Source: Mucilaginibacter arboris (GTDB lineage Bacteria; Bacteroidota; Bacteroidia; Sphingobacteriales; Sphingobacteriaceae). Taken from it: DNA of 64,000 nucleotides. Position 1 is the first letter of the stretch, and every line of letters begins with the position of its first letter. The translations under genes and the position numbers were made by a program. The notes beneath the pieces were generated by a model. It ran no database searches. It was not told the DNA's origin and saw only the letters and a program-made list of their open reading frames with translations. Location: the NCBI RefSeq assembly GCF_009754915.1, contig NZ_WPIK01000004.1:62001-126000 (forward strand), given 5' to 3'. Shown here piece after piece: positions 26,359 to 35,107 of this stretch.

Positions 26359-28266
26359 CTACATATAAGCCCGCTGGTTCTTGCCTTCCATCCAATTCAG
26401 GAATGCTTTGTTTACCACCTTATTTCCTCCGGGTGTTGGGTAGTTGCCAGAAAAATACCAGTCGCCTAAATGATCGGGGCAGGCTTTGTGCAGGTTATCC
26501 AAAGTCTGGTAAATTACCTGTACTTCTGCTTTTATATTTGTTGGGGTAATAATTTCTGCGATCTTGTTTGATATCTGCTCATCCGTAAAAGGCTCATAAA
26601 TAGCTTTTACATAATTTTGGACCTGCTCTTTTGGCATATCTGCGCTGTCTTTGCATTGCTGGTAAACCTGATGGACCACTTTTTCCATCCCTTTATCTTT
26701 TAGTAAGCTAATGGCTGCTTCAAAAGCAACAAATTCTCCCATGCGGGACATATCGATACCATAACAATCCGGGTAGCGGATCTGTGGTGCAGAAGAAACT
26801 ACAATGATTTTTTTCGGTCCTAAACGATCAATAATTTTAAGGATACTTTGCTTTAAGGTAGTGCCCCGAACAATAGAATCATCCAGAACAACGAGCGTAT
26901 CTTTATCATTTTTAATGATTCCGTAAGTAGTATCATAAACATGTGCAACCATTTCGGACCGGTCTGCATCCTGTGTAATAAAAGTGCGCAACTTTACATC
27001 TTTTATCGCTAATTTTTCTACCCGCGGATAAATGTTCAATACCCGGTTTAGCTCTTCGTCGGTAATCTTGTCTGCCCGGTTCAGCAACTGTTCGCGCTGG
27101 TAGCATTTGATGTATTTGTGCACGCCTTCTACCATTCCATAAAATGCTATTTCGGCCGTATTCGGAATGTAAGAAAAAACCGTGTTTTCCAGGTCATGAT
27201 CTACCGTATCTAAAATCTGTTTACACAGTAAGCGGCCCAATTGCTTGCGTTCGCGATAAATAGAAGCATCACTTCCTCTCGAAAAATAAATCCGCTCAAA
27301 AGAACATGATTTTTTTTCTGTTGGTTCCCTGAACTGCTTTTGACTGATATTACCATCTTTCTTGATAATCAATGCATGTCCGGGTTTTATTTCTTTGATA
27401 TCACCAATTGGAATATTAAATGCTGTTTGAATAGCAGGCCGTTCGGAAGCAGCAACTACAATCTCATCATTTACATAGTAAAATGCCGGACGAATTCCAG
27501 CCGGATCACGCATTACAAAAGCATCACCATGACCAAAAATTCCGGCAATGGTATAACCGCCATCCCAGGATTTAGCTGATTTTTTCAGGATCTTTGCTAC
27601 ATCCAGATCGTTTGCAATCAGCTTCGTTATTTCAACATTATCATCCAATCCTTCTCGTTTATATTGATCGAATAAGCCCTGAACTTCACTGTCTAAAAAA
27701 TGCCCGATCTTTTCTAAAACGGTAACAGTATCTAATTTTTCTTTCGGATGCTGGCCAAGCTCAAATAATTGCTGTAATAATTCATCCGTATTCGTCATAT
27801 TAAAATTTCCGGCAATCATTAAATTCCTGGTCATCCAGTTATTCTGACGTAAAAACGGATGACAGTTTTCAATACTGTTTTTACCGTGCGTTCCATATCG
27901 TAAATGGCCTAATAAAACTTCTCCGGTAAAACTTACGTGTTCTTTTAACCAATCGGCATTATGAAACTCTTCCGGATATTCTTTTTGCACATCGGCAAAC
28001 TTTTTCTGGATGTATTCAAAAATATCGGCAACCGCATTTTTTGCCATAGAACGATGACGGCTGATATAGCGGTTTCCGGGCGCAACATCCAATTTAATCG
28101 TTGCAACGCCAGCCCCGTCCTGACCGCGGTTGTTCTGTTTTTCCATCAGCAAATACAGCTTGTTTAAGCCATAAAGTGATGTTCCGTATTTTTGCTGATA
28201 GTAAGAAAGGGGCTTTAACAAACGGATAAAGGCTACTCCGCATTCGTGTTTAATCTGATCGCTCAT
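26359..28266 (-). CDS. purF: Amidophosphoribosyltransferase (Bacteroidota form)
   Basis: Transfers the amide nitrogen of glutamine to PRPP, the first committed step of purine synthesis; cytoplasmic. The N-terminal nucleophile is Cys9 (HECGVAF), so an eight-residue propeptide must be removed, as in B. subtilis. RGQDGAG and the YGTHGKNSIENCHPF segment belong to the Ntn glutaminase domain; VVLDDSIVRGTT is the PRPP-binding loop. At 635 residues it is longer than the roughly 500 of E. coli, as in other Bacteroidota. An exact R14-B word lies at 27872-27885, read within GKNSIE. Together with purA it gives two purine genes in the window, unlinked. Confidence 0.93.
   Translation of the reverse strand: MSDQIKHECGVAFIRLLKPLSYYQQKYGTSLYGLNKLYLLMEKQNNRGQDGAGVATIKLDVAPGNRYISRHRSMAKNAVADIFEYIQKKFADVQKEYPEEFHNADWLKEHVSFTGEVLLGHLRYGTHGKNSIENCHPFLRQNNWMTRNLMIAGNFNMTNTDELLQQLFELGQHPKEKLDTVTVLEKIGHFLDSEVQGLFDQYKREGLDDNVEITKLIANDLDVAKILKKSAKSWDGGYTIAGIFGHGDAFVMRDPAGIRPAFYYVNDEIVVAASERPAIQTAFNIPIGDIKEIKPGHALIIKKDGNISQKQFREPTEKKSCSFERIYFSRGSDASIYRERKQLGRLLCKQILDTVDHDLENTVFSYIPNTAEIAFYGMVEGVHKYIKCYQREQLLNRADKITDEELNRVLNIYPRVEKLAIKDVKLRTFITQDADRSEMVAHVYDTTYGIIKNDKDTLVVLDDSIVRGTTLKQSILKIIDRLGPKKIIVVSSAPQIRYPDCYGIDMSRMGEFVAFEAAISLLKDKGMEKVVHQVYQQCKDSADMPKEQVQNYVKAIYEPFTDEQISNKIAEIITPTNIKAEVQVIYQTLDNLHKACPDHLGDWYFSGNYPTPGGNKVVNKAFLNWMEGKNQRAYM
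27872..27885 (+). repeat. R14-B copy inside purF
   Basis: Exact ATACTGTTTTTACC, antisense to purF, overlapping codons for the conserved glutaminase segment GKNSIE. The amino-acid sequence there is normal for the family. Confidence 0.6.
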
Positions 28267-28282
28267 GATTCCTATTGAGCCG

Positions 28283-28290
28283 CAAAAGTA
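28283..28290 (-). promoter_or_regulatory. TAnnTTTG -7 box before purF
   Basis: TACTTTTG on the minus strand, 16 bases before the purF ATG (28266). No purine-responsive operator or riboswitch was recognised. Confidence 0.5.
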
Positions 28291-28383
28291 GGACTTAAAT
28301 TCTAAAATGTATTGTCAAATTCAATTTGATTAGGTTTGGATAAGCAATACTGACTTCTAAATGATGAATAAAAACAACAGTGC

Positions 28384-29892
28384 TTACCGAACTAAATCTG
28401 ATAAAAAACCCGGATAAATTCCGATCAGCAAAACCAGCGCGCTTAGCAAACCAATGATTATGAGCAAGAAAGTTTGCTTTTTTTCTGCCGGAAGTTCTGT
28501 TTCGTTTTCTGCGGATTTGAGGAAAAGATACAAGGGGATTTTAAAATAATAAAAAAGGGAAACCACAGTAGTTACAGCTCCGGTAACCAGCAAAGCAAGC
28601 AGCCAGATGTTGTGCGTTTGCCTGTAAACTTCAATCACAGCAGAAAAAACCAGTACTTTACCGTTAAACCCGGCAGAAACGGGCAAACCGGTAAGCGAAA
28701 TTAGCAGGATAACAAAACAAACACCGGCGAAAGGATAAGTTTTGCCTAATCCGCGTAAATCCTGCACGGTAAGCATACTGTTTTTACCGGCATAAAAACT
28801 GCAAAGCATTAAGGCGCCAATGTTTGCCAAAGCATAAACAAGCAGGTAAAAAAGTAATGCAGAAACACCTTGCTGCGAAAACGTAACTAAAGCCATCAAC
28901 CCAAAACCAGTATGGCCAATGGCAGAATAGGCCAGCATCCGTTTAAGATTATTTTGAAGGATGGCTGCAAAGTTTCCGGTAACCATGGTGAGAATGGCTA
29001 CTGCGGAAAAGAACAGCCTGAAATCAAAAGCAGTCCAATGGCTGAAAAAAATAAATGGCGTTAAAAAATTAGCCAGCAAAGCAAAGCCGACAATTTTGGT
29101 TAAGGTTGAGAGAAAAGCCACAATTGGCGTAGCAGCGCCTTCGTAAACATCCGGCACCCAAAAGTGCATCGGCACAAAAGAAAGTTTAAAACCGATGCCA
29201 GTCAAAACCAGCAGAATGGCCAACGAAACCGGAACTGGATTGAGGTGAATGAGTTGCTCTAAAAATTGTCCGTTAAATAAATCCAGTTGGCCTGTAAAAG
29301 CATATAATAACGACATGCCATACAACATCGTAGCCGAAGCAGCAAAACCAAACAATACATATTTTAGGCCCGATTCGACAGCAAAACGGTTTTCAGAACG
29401 ATAAGCAACCATTAAAAAAGAACCAATGGAAACCATTTCGACAGATAAATAGATCATCAATAAATTGACGGACATAGCCATCAAATGCAAACCAAAAACT
29501 ACGGCAATGATGATGGCGTACAAATCGCTTAAACCTTTTTTATGCACTTTTAACTGTTCGTCCAATGGCACATAAACCACAATCAGGAAAGCAAGCGCTT
29601 CAAAAATCAGTTTAAAAACAATAGAAACATGGTGTAAAAGAAGCATGTTGTTAAACAGAAACTTCGGCCCGGATAATATGAGGTACAACTGCTGCACATC
29701 GCGCTGAAAAACAAAAACCAAACCGAACAAAGAGAGCAACTGACAGAAACGGTCGGCATCTTTTTTCAACAGTAATCCTGTAATTATGACCAGTAAAAAC
29801 AGTATGGCCAATGCCGTTTCGGGTACAACATATAGAATACTTTGCAGGATGTTGTTTAATTGTTCGGTAATAGAAAGCGGCAGCTCGTTCAT
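28384..29892 (-). CDS. nuoN: NADH-quinone oxidoreductase subunit N
   Basis: Membrane antiporter-like subunit of complex I, 502 residues and about fourteen hydrophobic helices, pumping protons in the inner membrane. The key lysine/glutamate helices are visible (LSVEMVSIGSFLMVAY with the conserved Glu; GIGFKLSFVPMHFWVPDVYEGA; NNLKRMLAYSAIGHTGFGL). Last gene of the nuoHIJKLMN run; starts six bases after nuoM. It holds an exact R14-B at 28775-28788 and one-mismatch words at 29633-29646 and 29792-29805. No terminator hairpin is obvious in the 117-base gap to purF. Confidence 0.95.
   Translation of the reverse strand: MNELPLSITEQLNNILQSILYVVPETALAILFLLVIITGLLLKKDADRFCQLLSLFGLVFVFQRDVQQLYLILSGPKFLFNNMLLLHHVSIVFKLIFEALAFLIVVYVPLDEQLKVHKKGLSDLYAIIIAVVFGLHLMAMSVNLLMIYLSVEMVSIGSFLMVAYRSENRFAVESGLKYVLFGFAASATMLYGMSLLYAFTGQLDLFNGQFLEQLIHLNPVPVSLAILLVLTGIGFKLSFVPMHFWVPDVYEGAATPIVAFLSTLTKIVGFALLANFLTPFIFFSHWTAFDFRLFFSAVAILTMVTGNFAAILQNNLKRMLAYSAIGHTGFGLMALVTFSQQGVSALLFYLLVYALANIGALMLCSFYAGKNSMLTVQDLRGLGKTYPFAGVCFVILLISLTGLPVSAGFNGKVLVFSAVIEVYRQTHNIWLLALLVTGAVTTVVSLFYYFKIPLYLFLKSAENETELPAEKKQTFLLIIIGLLSALVLLIGIYPGFLSDLVR
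28775..28788 (+). repeat. R14-B copy inside nuoN
   Basis: Exact ATACTGTTTTTACC followed by GGCATAAAAACT, antisense to nuoN. Confidence 0.6.
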
Positions 29893-29898
29893 TGTTTT

Positions 29899-31497
29899 TT
29901 ATCTGAATAAATGAACTAAAGCGAGAACAGAATCATTGATTTTATCGAAAACCAACGAAGGCAAAATACCCATGATCAAAGCCATTAAGGCAAGCGGGAT
30001 TAAGGCAGATTTTTCCCGAAAGTTGAGGTCTGTTAATGCTGCCCGCCAGTTTTCTCCGCCGGATAATCTGGTTTCTCCAAAAAACATTCGTTGTAAAGTC
30101 CACAAAAAATAAGCCGCACTTAATAAAATTCCAATGGAACCGCAAACAGCCATCCAAGCCGGCAACAATCCGTTTACAGAAGCAGATGTAAAAGCGCCGA
30201 TCAAAGAAAAAGCTTCGGCAATAAAAGCAGAAAAGCCGGGTAAACCAAGTGAGGCAAAAAATGCAATCATTACAAAAACAGTAAACGCTGGCATCAGTTT
30301 AGCCAGGCCACGGAAGTTGTAAATGTAACGGTCGTGCACGCGGACATAAATTATACCAACAAGGAAGAACAGCATGGCAGATAAAAAACCGTGACTTAGC
30401 ATTTGCATTACCGCACCGCTGATCCCTTCTGTTGTTTGTGATGCAATTCCTAACAACACAAAACCCATGTGCGAAACGGAAGAATAAGCAATTAATCGCT
30501 TTAAATCAGTTTGAGCAAGGGCATTTAAAGCGCCGTAAAGAATAGAAATAACACCAAGTAAACCGAGCCAGAAAGCGCCTGCTGTTGCCACTTCCGGAAA
30601 AATGCTGAAACAAACACGCAAAATTCCGTATCCTCCAACTTTTAATAAAACACCGGCCAGAATAATGGAAACCGCTGTTGGCGCTTCTACATGTGCATCC
30701 GGCAACCAGGTGTGCAAAGGAACAACTGGAACTTTAATGGCAAAAGCAATAAACAAAACCACGAAAGCCAGAGAACGTGCCGGAAAACCAAACAAGGTTT
30801 GATGAGCTGTTGAAAATATAGAACCCTGGACATAATTAGCCGGATTCATCATGTGGATAATGTTAAAAGTATGGTTTCCGGTTGCGGGATCAGTTACGGA
30901 GAAGTACAAACCAATCATCACCAGCAACATAAAAACAGAGCCAAATAATGTATAAAGGAAAAACTTGATAGCTGCATATTCCCGTCGCACGCCGCCCCAC
31001 ATCCCAATTAAAAAGTAAAGCGGCAGCAGCATCAGCTCGTAAAAAATGTAAAACAGGAAGAAATCCAGCGCACAAAAAACACCAATTACGGCCATATCCA
31101 GCAGTAAAAACAAAGCGAAAAAGCCTTTTAAATTGGTTTTGATTTCCCAGGAAGCCAGAACGGCTACAACCATTACCAGCGATGACATGAACAACAAACC
31201 AATAGAAAGCCCGTCGACACCAACAAAATAATCTATTTGCATTTTGCCCATCGAACCAAGACTAAGGCTGATCCAACTTAATTTTTCGGCAAACTGATAT
31301 TGCTCTGCATGATTTATGCCGCTAAAAGAAGCACCGGTTTGAAAATGAAAATACAGCCATCCACTCAAAACCAGTTGGACAATAGTTGCAGCAAGTGCTA
31401 AATATTTAAAGCTGTTACGCAAAGAAACAGGCAGTAAAAGAAGCACTATACCAAACAGTAAAGGCGTAAAAATGAGCAGTGTAAGCAGATGGTCCAT
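29899..31497 (-). CDS. nuoM: NADH-quinone oxidoreductase subunit M
   Basis: Antiporter-like membrane subunit of complex I, 532 residues, about fourteen helices. The conserved FYIFYELMLLPLYFLIGMWGG (proton-path Glu), VPLHTWLPDAHVEAPTAVSIILAG and LKRLIAYSSVSHMGFV segments are all present. Start at ATG 31497; a TTG just before it (31500) is possible but unnecessary. Four to five bases from the nuoL stop, so coupled. The 31433-31446 region has an R14-A-like word with two mismatches. Confidence 0.96.
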   Translation of the reverse strand: MDHLLTLLIFTPLLFGIVLLLLPVSLRNSFKYLALAATIVQLVLSGWLYFHFQTGASFSGINHAEQYQFAEKLSWISLSLGSMGKMQIDYFVGVDGLSIGLLFMSSLVMVVAVLASWEIKTNLKGFFALFLLLDMAVIGVFCALDFFLFYIFYELMLLPLYFLIGMWGGVRREYAAIKFFLYTLFGSVFMLLVMIGLYFSVTDPATGNHTFNIIHMMNPANYVQGSIFSTAHQTLFGFPARSLAFVVLFIAFAIKVPVVPLHTWLPDAHVEAPTAVSIILAGVLLKVGGYGILRVCFSIFPEVATAGAFWLGLLGVISILYGALNALAQTDLKRLIAYSSVSHMGFVLLGIASQTTEGISGAVMQMLSHGFLSAMLFFLVGIIYVRVHDRYIYNFRGLAKLMPAFTVFVMIAFFASLGLPGFSAFIAEAFSLIGAFTSASVNGLLPAWMAVCGSIGILLSAAYFLWTLQRMFFGETRLSGGENWRAALTDLNFREKSALIPLALMALIMGILPSLVFDKINDSVLALVHLFR

Positions 31498-31501
31498 CAA
31501 C

Positions 31502-33538
31502 CTAAATCAATATCTTGAAAATGTAAATACTTAAAATAAAAATCAGCATGGTTAACAAATATTGCTGCACTTTTCCGGTTTGGAAACCACGGGCAAAACT
31601 ACCAATATCGCGGATACGAAAGGCAATGAAATTAACTGCACCATCAATAATATATTTATCTAGCCAGTTGCTTATTTGAGATATAATTAATCCAACCTTT
31701 GCAATCAGATTAACCAAACCATCAATTACAAAAAGATCAAAAGCATATATTTTTCTGCCGGTCCAAACCACGCTTTTTGCAATATAATTCTGGTAGAACT
31801 GATCGATATACCAATGGTTGTACGACAAGCGGAACAGGAAACCGCTTTCGGGAAACCACTTTATATTTTGATTGATGTACCGGGCATAAGCCAGGTAAAC
31901 AACCGGAACAGTAATCAGATTTACGGCAGCGGGAATAATGGTATGATAAATGTTTTCCCGTTCAAAATAATCAGCCGCCAGGAAACCGCGGAAAAGCCAG
32001 GCATGCTCGTAAAGGAGCGGATTAAGTGAGAAAAACGGGAACAAACAAAACACCGATAAAAACAGCATCGGCCAGGTAAAAAGCTTGTTTTCTTTGGAAG
32101 GATGATACTCAAAAGTTGGTATCATTTCTTTTAACCTGGATTCTCCCCAAAAAACTTTAAATAACAAACGGGAAATGTAAAAAGCAGTTAACCAACTGGT
32201 AATTAAGATGAAGATTGGAATGAGCTGATATAGAAAACTTCTGCCTTCAGCCCATTCAAAAGCCTGAATTAATATGCCGTCTTTTGATAAATAACCGGAA
32301 GTAAGCGGAAAACCGATTAACGCCAAAGCAGCAATAATACAAGTGATAAAGGTTATCGGCAATACTTTACGCAAGCCGCCCATATATAAAATATTCTGCG
32401 GATCAATATCCAAATGCAGTTTTTCTTTGATGTGCTGCATTTCGTGAATAATTACGCCTGCAGAAAGAAATAAAAGGCACTTAAAAAAAGCATGTGTTGC
32501 CAGATGGAACAACGAAGAAGCGTAAGCGCCGATGCCCATGGCAGCAACCATAAAACCTAATTGCGAAATGGTAGAATAAGCCAATATTTTTTTCAGATCG
32601 TTTTGGGTGAGGGCAATAGTAGCAGCCATAAAAGCGGTAAAAGTGCCAACGATGGTAATAATGAGCTTTACATCCGGATTAAAAACAGGATAAACGCGCG
32701 CTAACAAAAAAACACCGGCAGCAACCATGGTAGCGGCATGGATTAATGCGGAAACAGAAGTTGGGCCTTCCATGGCATCGGGCAACCAGGTATGTAAAGG
32801 AAACTGTGCTGATTTGGCTGTTGCGCCTAGGAAAAAACAAATCCCGGCAACGATGAGCCATGTTCCGGATAGATTTCCGGAAGAAGAAAAATTAGTTGGA
32901 TAATTAAATAAAGTAATTAGATCGAACGTATGGAAATGTGCAAACAGGATCATGATGCCAATCAGGAAACCAATATCTCCTATCCTGTTCATGATAAAAG
33001 CTTTTTTATTTGCTTGGACTGCTTTTTCCCGGGTAAACCAAAAACCAATCAGTAAATAGGAAGCAAAACCAACCAGTTCCCAAAAGGCGTACATTAGCAG
33101 CAGGTTATCTGAAACTACCAAAGCCATCATGGCAAAGCAAAAGAAACTGAGGTAACGAAAGTAGCGGCGGAACATCAGATCATCGTGCATGTAAGCAACA
33201 GAATATATGTGAACTGCCAGTGCAATGCCCGAAACCAAAGGCAGCATCAGCACCGAAAGATTATTAAGCAGTAAACCGGCGTAAATTTTTATAGTTCCTA
33301 TTTGAAACCATAATACTTGTTCGTGTATTGGTTTCCGGGCCCAGACTTTTGCAAATAATAAACAAGAGCAGATCAAGCTAAATAAAATACAAACAGTAGA
33401 AAACAAGCCTTCCCCTTTATTCAATACTGTTTTTGGCAGCAAAAAATTGATGATAAAAGCAGCAAAAGGCAGCAATACAGCAGCTAATGCCAGTTGTATT
33501 TCGGAAGAATGAGTTTGTAAAGTATAGATCTGTTCCAA
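31502..33538 (-). CDS. nuoL: NADH-quinone oxidoreductase subunit L
   Basis: The distal antiporter-like subunit of complex I with its long lateral helix, 678 residues. Conserved YAFWELVGFASYLLIGFW, FPLHTWLPDAMEGPTSVSALIHAATMVAAG and LKKILAYSTISQLGFM are present, followed by a long C-terminal helical region. The only start before an upstream stop is TTG at 33536-33538. An exact R14-B word lies at 32055-32068. It follows nuoK by six bases. Confidence 0.96.
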   Translation of the reverse strand: MEQIYTLQTHSSEIQLALAAVLLPFAAFIINFLLPKTVLNKGEGLFSTVCILFSLICSCLLFAKVWARKPIHEQVLWFQIGTIKIYAGLLLNNLSVLMLPLVSGIALAVHIYSVAYMHDDLMFRRYFRYLSFFCFAMMALVVSDNLLLMYAFWELVGFASYLLIGFWFTREKAVQANKKAFIMNRIGDIGFLIGIMILFAHFHTFDLITLFNYPTNFSSSGNLSGTWLIVAGICFFLGATAKSAQFPLHTWLPDAMEGPTSVSALIHAATMVAAGVFLLARVYPVFNPDVKLIITIVGTFTAFMAATIALTQNDLKKILAYSTISQLGFMVAAMGIGAYASSLFHLATHAFFKCLLFLSAGVIIHEMQHIKEKLHLDIDPQNILYMGGLRKVLPITFITCIIAALALIGFPLTSGYLSKDGILIQAFEWAEGRSFLYQLIPIFILITSWLTAFYISRLLFKVFWGESRLKEMIPTFEYHPSKENKLFTWPMLFLSVFCLFPFFSLNPLLYEHAWLFRGFLAADYFERENIYHTIIPAAVNLITVPVVYLAYARYINQNIKWFPESGFLFRLSYNHWYIDQFYQNYIAKSVVWTGRKIYAFDLFVIDGLVNLIAKVGLIISQISNWLDKYIIDGAVNFIAFRIRDIGSFARGFQTGKVQQYLLTMLIFILSIYIFKILI
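32055..32068 (-). repeat. R14-B copy inside nuoL
   Basis: Exact GATAAAAACAGCAT (ATGCTGTTTTTATC on the minus strand, the coding strand of nuoL), followed by GGTGTTTTGTTT. Confidence 0.6.
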
Positions 33539-33544
33539 ATAATT

Positions 33545-33850
33545 CTAATCTTTTAAAGCATCAATTTTTGCCGGATCGATAGTTTTAAACCTCCGGTAAA
33601 CATTTAAAATTATAGCTAACGCAACAGCGGTTGCGGCAGCAGCCAAAACAATGGCAAACAAGGCAAATATTTGTCCGCTGTTATGGTAACGGTCATATTT
33701 ACCAAAAGCAACGAGATTGATAACGGCAGCGTTAATCATAAATTCAATCCCAATTAAAACCTGAATGGCATTATTTTTAGTAAGCACCATATAAATACCA
33801 ATGCAAAATAAACACGTACTAATCAGCATAAAGGTTTGCAGGTTAATCAT
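33545..33850 (-). CDS. nuoK: NADH-quinone oxidoreductase subunit K
   Basis: Small three-helix membrane subunit of complex I, 101 residues, with the conserved glutamates in IGIEFMINAAVINLVAF and the second helix. Its start overlaps the nuoJ stop by eight bases, so the two are coupled. Standard length. Confidence 0.95.
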   Translation of the reverse strand: MINLQTFMLISTCLFCIGIYMVLTKNNAIQVLIGIEFMINAAVINLVAFGKYDRYHNSGQIFALFAIVLAAAATAVALAIILNVYRRFKTIDPAKIDALKD

Positions 33851-34382
33851 TGCCCTGCTCCTTTCTGGCTAAATGTGCGGCGCCAATCAGTGCCATCATC
33901 AGCAAAATAGAAATGGCTTCAAAAGGCAATAAATAAGCAGTCATTAAATTGATGCCGATATTAGTAACCGTATTATCCTGCGGATGAAAAGTATTGTTTT
34001 GCGCATTTATTACCCACGTTAACTGGTTTGGATGCAATTTAGTTACGGCATTAACCAGCACTATTAAAAATCCTGCTGCCACCAGCAATGCCGGAAATTG
34101 TTTTAGTGTAAAAAAAGGTTGTTTGCTGCGTTCTAATTTCTCCAGGGTTTCTTTGCTCGATAACATAAAGGTAAACAGCATCAGCACTAAAACGCCGCCA
34201 ACATAAATTACAATTTGGGTTACCGCAACAAAATCTGCCAGGGCAAAAACATACAAACCGGCAACAGCAAATAAGGTAACAAAGAACATAAAAACCGAAC
34301 GCACTAAGTTGTTGCTTGCTGCTACAAAACAAGCAGATGCAATAGTTACCAATGCCAGAAAAATAAATATGCCTTGTTCCAT
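33843..34382 (-). CDS. nuoJ: NADH-quinone oxidoreductase subunit J
   Basis: Five-helix membrane subunit of complex I, 179 residues; ASNNLVRSVFMFFVTLFAVAGLYVFALADFVAVTQIVIYVGGVLVLMLF is the conserved core with the pi-bulge helix. Its start codon is built into the R14-A copy at 34381-34394: the repeat reads GATAAAAGAAGC-ATG on the coding strand, so AGAAG stands where a ribosome-binding site would be. Ten bases separate it from the nuoI stop. Confidence 0.95.
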   Translation of the reverse strand: MEQGIFIFLALVTIASACFVAASNNLVRSVFMFFVTLFAVAGLYVFALADFVAVTQIVIYVGGVLVLMLFTFMLSSKETLEKLERSKQPFFTLKQFPALLVAAGFLIVLVNAVTKLHPNQLTWVINAQNNTFHPQDNTVTNIGINLMTAYLLPFEAISILLMMALIGAAHLARKEQGND

Positions 34383-34394
34383 GCTTCTTTTATC
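34381..34394 (+). repeat. R14-A copy at the nuoI/nuoJ junction, overlapping the nuoJ start codon
   Basis: Exact ATGCTTCTTTTATC followed by AGTCTTTTTTTT. It spans from the stop codon of nuoI to the first bases of nuoJ. Confidence 0.8.
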
Positions 34395-34974
34395 AGTCTT
34401 TTTTTTGCTTAAGTGCAGCTTGTTTTGCAGCCAGTTTTTCTGCCTGCTGTTTTTCTAATGCCAAGCGTTTTTCTTCGGCTTCTGCTGCCGTCATCGTAGC
34501 AAAATTATAATTCAGCAAACTTAACTCTTCCACACTTTTATCATATTGGTTCGTCATCGTGATGCATTCCGTCGGACAAACCGTTGTACACAAACCGCAG
34601 TACATACACTTGGCCATATCAATATCAAACTTGGCTGCATATAGGCGTTTGGTCGTACCATCCGATGTATGTCCGATTGCTTCTGTAGATTTGATTGATT
34701 CAATAGAAATACAATTTACCGGACAAATTTTTGCACAAAGATCGCAAACAATACAATCATCCATTTCCACAAACAACTGGTAACGACCAACTTCCGGAAC
34801 CGGTAAAGTTTGATGCGGATATTGGATGGTAACATTTCCTTCCTGCTGCTTAAAATAATTGTTTGATTGTATAGAAACAGGTCCTCTGCTGTTTTTAGCA
34901 GCAAAAAGATGTTTCAGGGTGAGGCCTAAACCTTTTCCTGCTGTTGCAAATCCTTTTATGATATCGTTAAACAT
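34393..34974 (-). CDS. nuoI: NADH-quinone oxidoreductase subunit I (two 4Fe-4S clusters)
   Basis: Peripheral-arm ferredoxin-like subunit of complex I, 193 residues, carrying clusters N6a and N6b. Two Cys motifs are seen: CIVCDLCAKICP near residues 74-85 and CMYCGLCTTVCP near residues 122-133. The C-terminus has a charged helical tail rich in Lys, Ala, Glu and Gln, longer than in E. coli but common in the phylum. It is the only peripheral-arm subunit in this cluster. A 133-base gap with an 81-base palindromic element precedes it. Confidence 0.95.
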   Translation of the reverse strand: MFNDIIKGFATAGKGLGLTLKHLFAAKNSRGPVSIQSNNYFKQQEGNVTIQYPHQTLPVPEVGRYQLFVEMDDCIVCDLCAKICPVNCISIESIKSTEAIGHTSDGTTKRLYAAKFDIDMAKCMYCGLCTTVCPTECITMTNQYDKSVEELSLLNYNFATMTAAEAEEKRLALEKQQAEKLAAKQAALKQKKD

Positions 34975-34994
34975 TTCTTTCTTCTTTCTTTTTT

Positions 34995-35075
34995 GTCATT
35001 TTGACCAACGGGAGAAATCTTCTTAGAAAAGTAAGATTCTTCTTCGATGAAGATTCCCCCTATCGTCGGAATGAC
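34995..35075. repeat. 81-bp palindromic REP-like element between nuoH and nuoI
   Basis: Imperfect terminal inverted repeats GTCATTTTGAC (34995-35005) and GTCGGAATGAC (35065-35075) enclose further symmetric parts (GAAATCTTCTTAG and AAGATTCTTC, then GAAGATTCC). The ends match the GTCATTCCGAC-type dispersed palindromes found in many bacterial genomes, including Bacteroidota. It is inserted inside the nuo operon, between two genes of one complex, and carries no open frame. Confidence 0.7.
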
Positions 35076-35107
35076 ATAAACCCGTCTAAATAACACGGCC
35101 TTAAATT

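Noticed and set aside
26359-28266. PurF with a displaced N-terminal cysteine as a defect
   Set aside because: Cys9 with a short removable propeptide is known from other bacterial PurF enzymes.
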